The position numbers and the translations under genes are program-made. This document shows positions 6,264 through 6,464 of a DNA stretch of 6,464 nt, in pieces. Source of the DNA: Candidatus Cloacimonadota bacterium (GTDB lineage: Bacteria > Cloacimonadota > Cloacimonadia > JGIOTU-2 > B8-G9). The notes under the pieces are model-generated. The model was not told the DNA's origin. It searched no databases and saw nothing but the letters and a program-made list of their open reading frames with translations. The DNA lies in assembly GCA_003647765.1 (NCBI GenBank), contig QMNM01000089.1, forward strand, positions 1 through 6,464. Reading direction: 5' to 3'. Each line of letters starts with the position of its first letter. Within the stretch, counting starts at the first letter, position 1.

Positions 6264-6278
6264 TGCGTAGTGCGAAAA
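6244..6278 (-). repeat. Heptamer tandem repeat (NNYACGC family, reverse orientation) overlapping the etfA stop
   Basis: Units GCGAAGC, GCGTAGC, GCGTAGT and GCGTAGT, plus the degenerate GCGAAAA, run without gaps from 6244. GCGTAGT is the inverse complement of ACTACGC, so this is the 1295-1329 family turned round. In the etfA frame it encodes EARSA and then the TAG stop at 6261-6263. Confidence 0.88.
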
Positions 6279-6332
6279 TTTATAAATAGAGAATAAAAAT
6301 TCAGAAACTATATATTCTTCATTGCCCCATTG

Positions 6333-6404
6333 TCTTCTTGTTTTCTTGAACTCTTGTCTTCTTGTTTCCTTGAACTCTTGTCTTCTTGTTTTCTTGATCT
6401 CTTA
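6333..6404 (-). repeat. Octamer (CAAGANNN) array in reverse orientation before the amidohydrolase gene
   Basis: Eight clean 8-bp units fitting NNNTCTTG (one reads TTTCCTTG) fill 6333-6396, with a ninth degenerate unit to 6404. They form a 24-bp higher-order pattern of TCTTCTTG, TTTTCTTG and AACTCTTG. This is the reverse complement of the array at 78-161; bases 6336-6357 match 77-98 perfectly (22 bp). The array ends only 5 nt before the next gene's ATG. The preceding spacer (6279-6332) shows nothing recognisable. Confidence 0.9.
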
Positions 6405-6409
6405 TAAAA

Positions 6410-6464
6410 ATGTATGATTTACTGATAAAAAACGGTATTATTGTAAATTCAGATAGAATATTCA
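6410..6464 (+). CDS. N-terminus of a probable cyclic amidohydrolase (dihydropyrimidinase/dihydroorotase type), cut by window end
   Basis: From the ATG at 6410 the frame is open to the window end and reads MYDLLIKNGIIVNSDRIF. The opening (Y)DLLIKNGxIV is typical of dihydropyrimidinase, hydantoinase, allantoinase and dihydroorotase-like enzymes, which open cyclic amide rings with a binuclear metal site. The metal-binding His motif lies beyond the window, so the exact enzyme cannot be told. The start has no Shine-Dalgarno; the pyrimidine-rich octamer array ends 5 nt upstream. Spacing from etfA is 146 nt, so co-transcription is possible but not shown. Confidence 0.6.
   Translation, partial: MYDLLIKNGIIVNSDRIF

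Noticed and set aside
6264-6332. Terminator or promoter between etfA and the amidohydrolase gene
   Set aside because: No stem with a T-run and no convincing -35/-10 pair outside the repeat arrays.

Overview
The window is an A+T-rich stretch, roughly two thirds A+T by eye, with every recognisable gene on the + strand. The gene content points to a Gram-negative (diderm) bacterium. It has an MCE-family inner-membrane protein, an outer-membrane-type lipoprotein and a beta-barrel protein ending in aromatic Phe, followed by an RNA pseudouridine synthase and an electron transfer flavoprotein. I cannot name the species. Low GC, unfamiliar envelope proteins and dense short-period repeats at gene borders suggest an uncultured or candidate-phylum lineage; that is inference.

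Layout. Positions 1-262 are a non-coding compound repeat: a 90-bp unit present twice (one mismatch) with an octamer array (consensus CAAGANNN) between and after the copies. Positions 326-3471 form a tight three-gene operon: an MlaD/PqiB-type MCE protein, a PqiC-like (ABC transport auxiliary) lipoprotein, and a 520-residue predicted outer-membrane barrel with two similar N-terminal beta domains. Gaps are 9 nt and then a 1-nt stop/start overlap. The three proteins have inner-membrane, lipoprotein and outer-membrane signatures, so they could together span the envelope as a lipid-transfer route. The ATPase and permease would have to lie elsewhere, perhaps upstream of the window. A 97-nt spacer rich in small inverted and direct repeats leads to an RsuA/RluB-type pseudouridine synthase (3569-4327). 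After a 194-nt spacer come etfB and etfA (4522-6263, 4-nt overlap), encoding the two ETF subunits. The window ends in the first 18 codons of a probable cyclic amidohydrolase (from 6410).

The most unusual signal is the repeats rather than any single gene. Two families of heptamer tandem repeats (NNYACGC and CAACTAA-like) and one octamer family (CAAGANNN) sit at nearly every gene border. Four coding sequences have part of a terminus written by heptamers: the signal peptides of the lipoprotein and the barrel protein, the tail of the pseudouridine synthase, and the tail of EtfA, including its stop codon. The octamer arrays at the two ends of the window lie in opposite orientation and share a perfect 22-bp match. 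No RNA genes, CRISPR array, transposase or convincing intrinsic terminator was seen.
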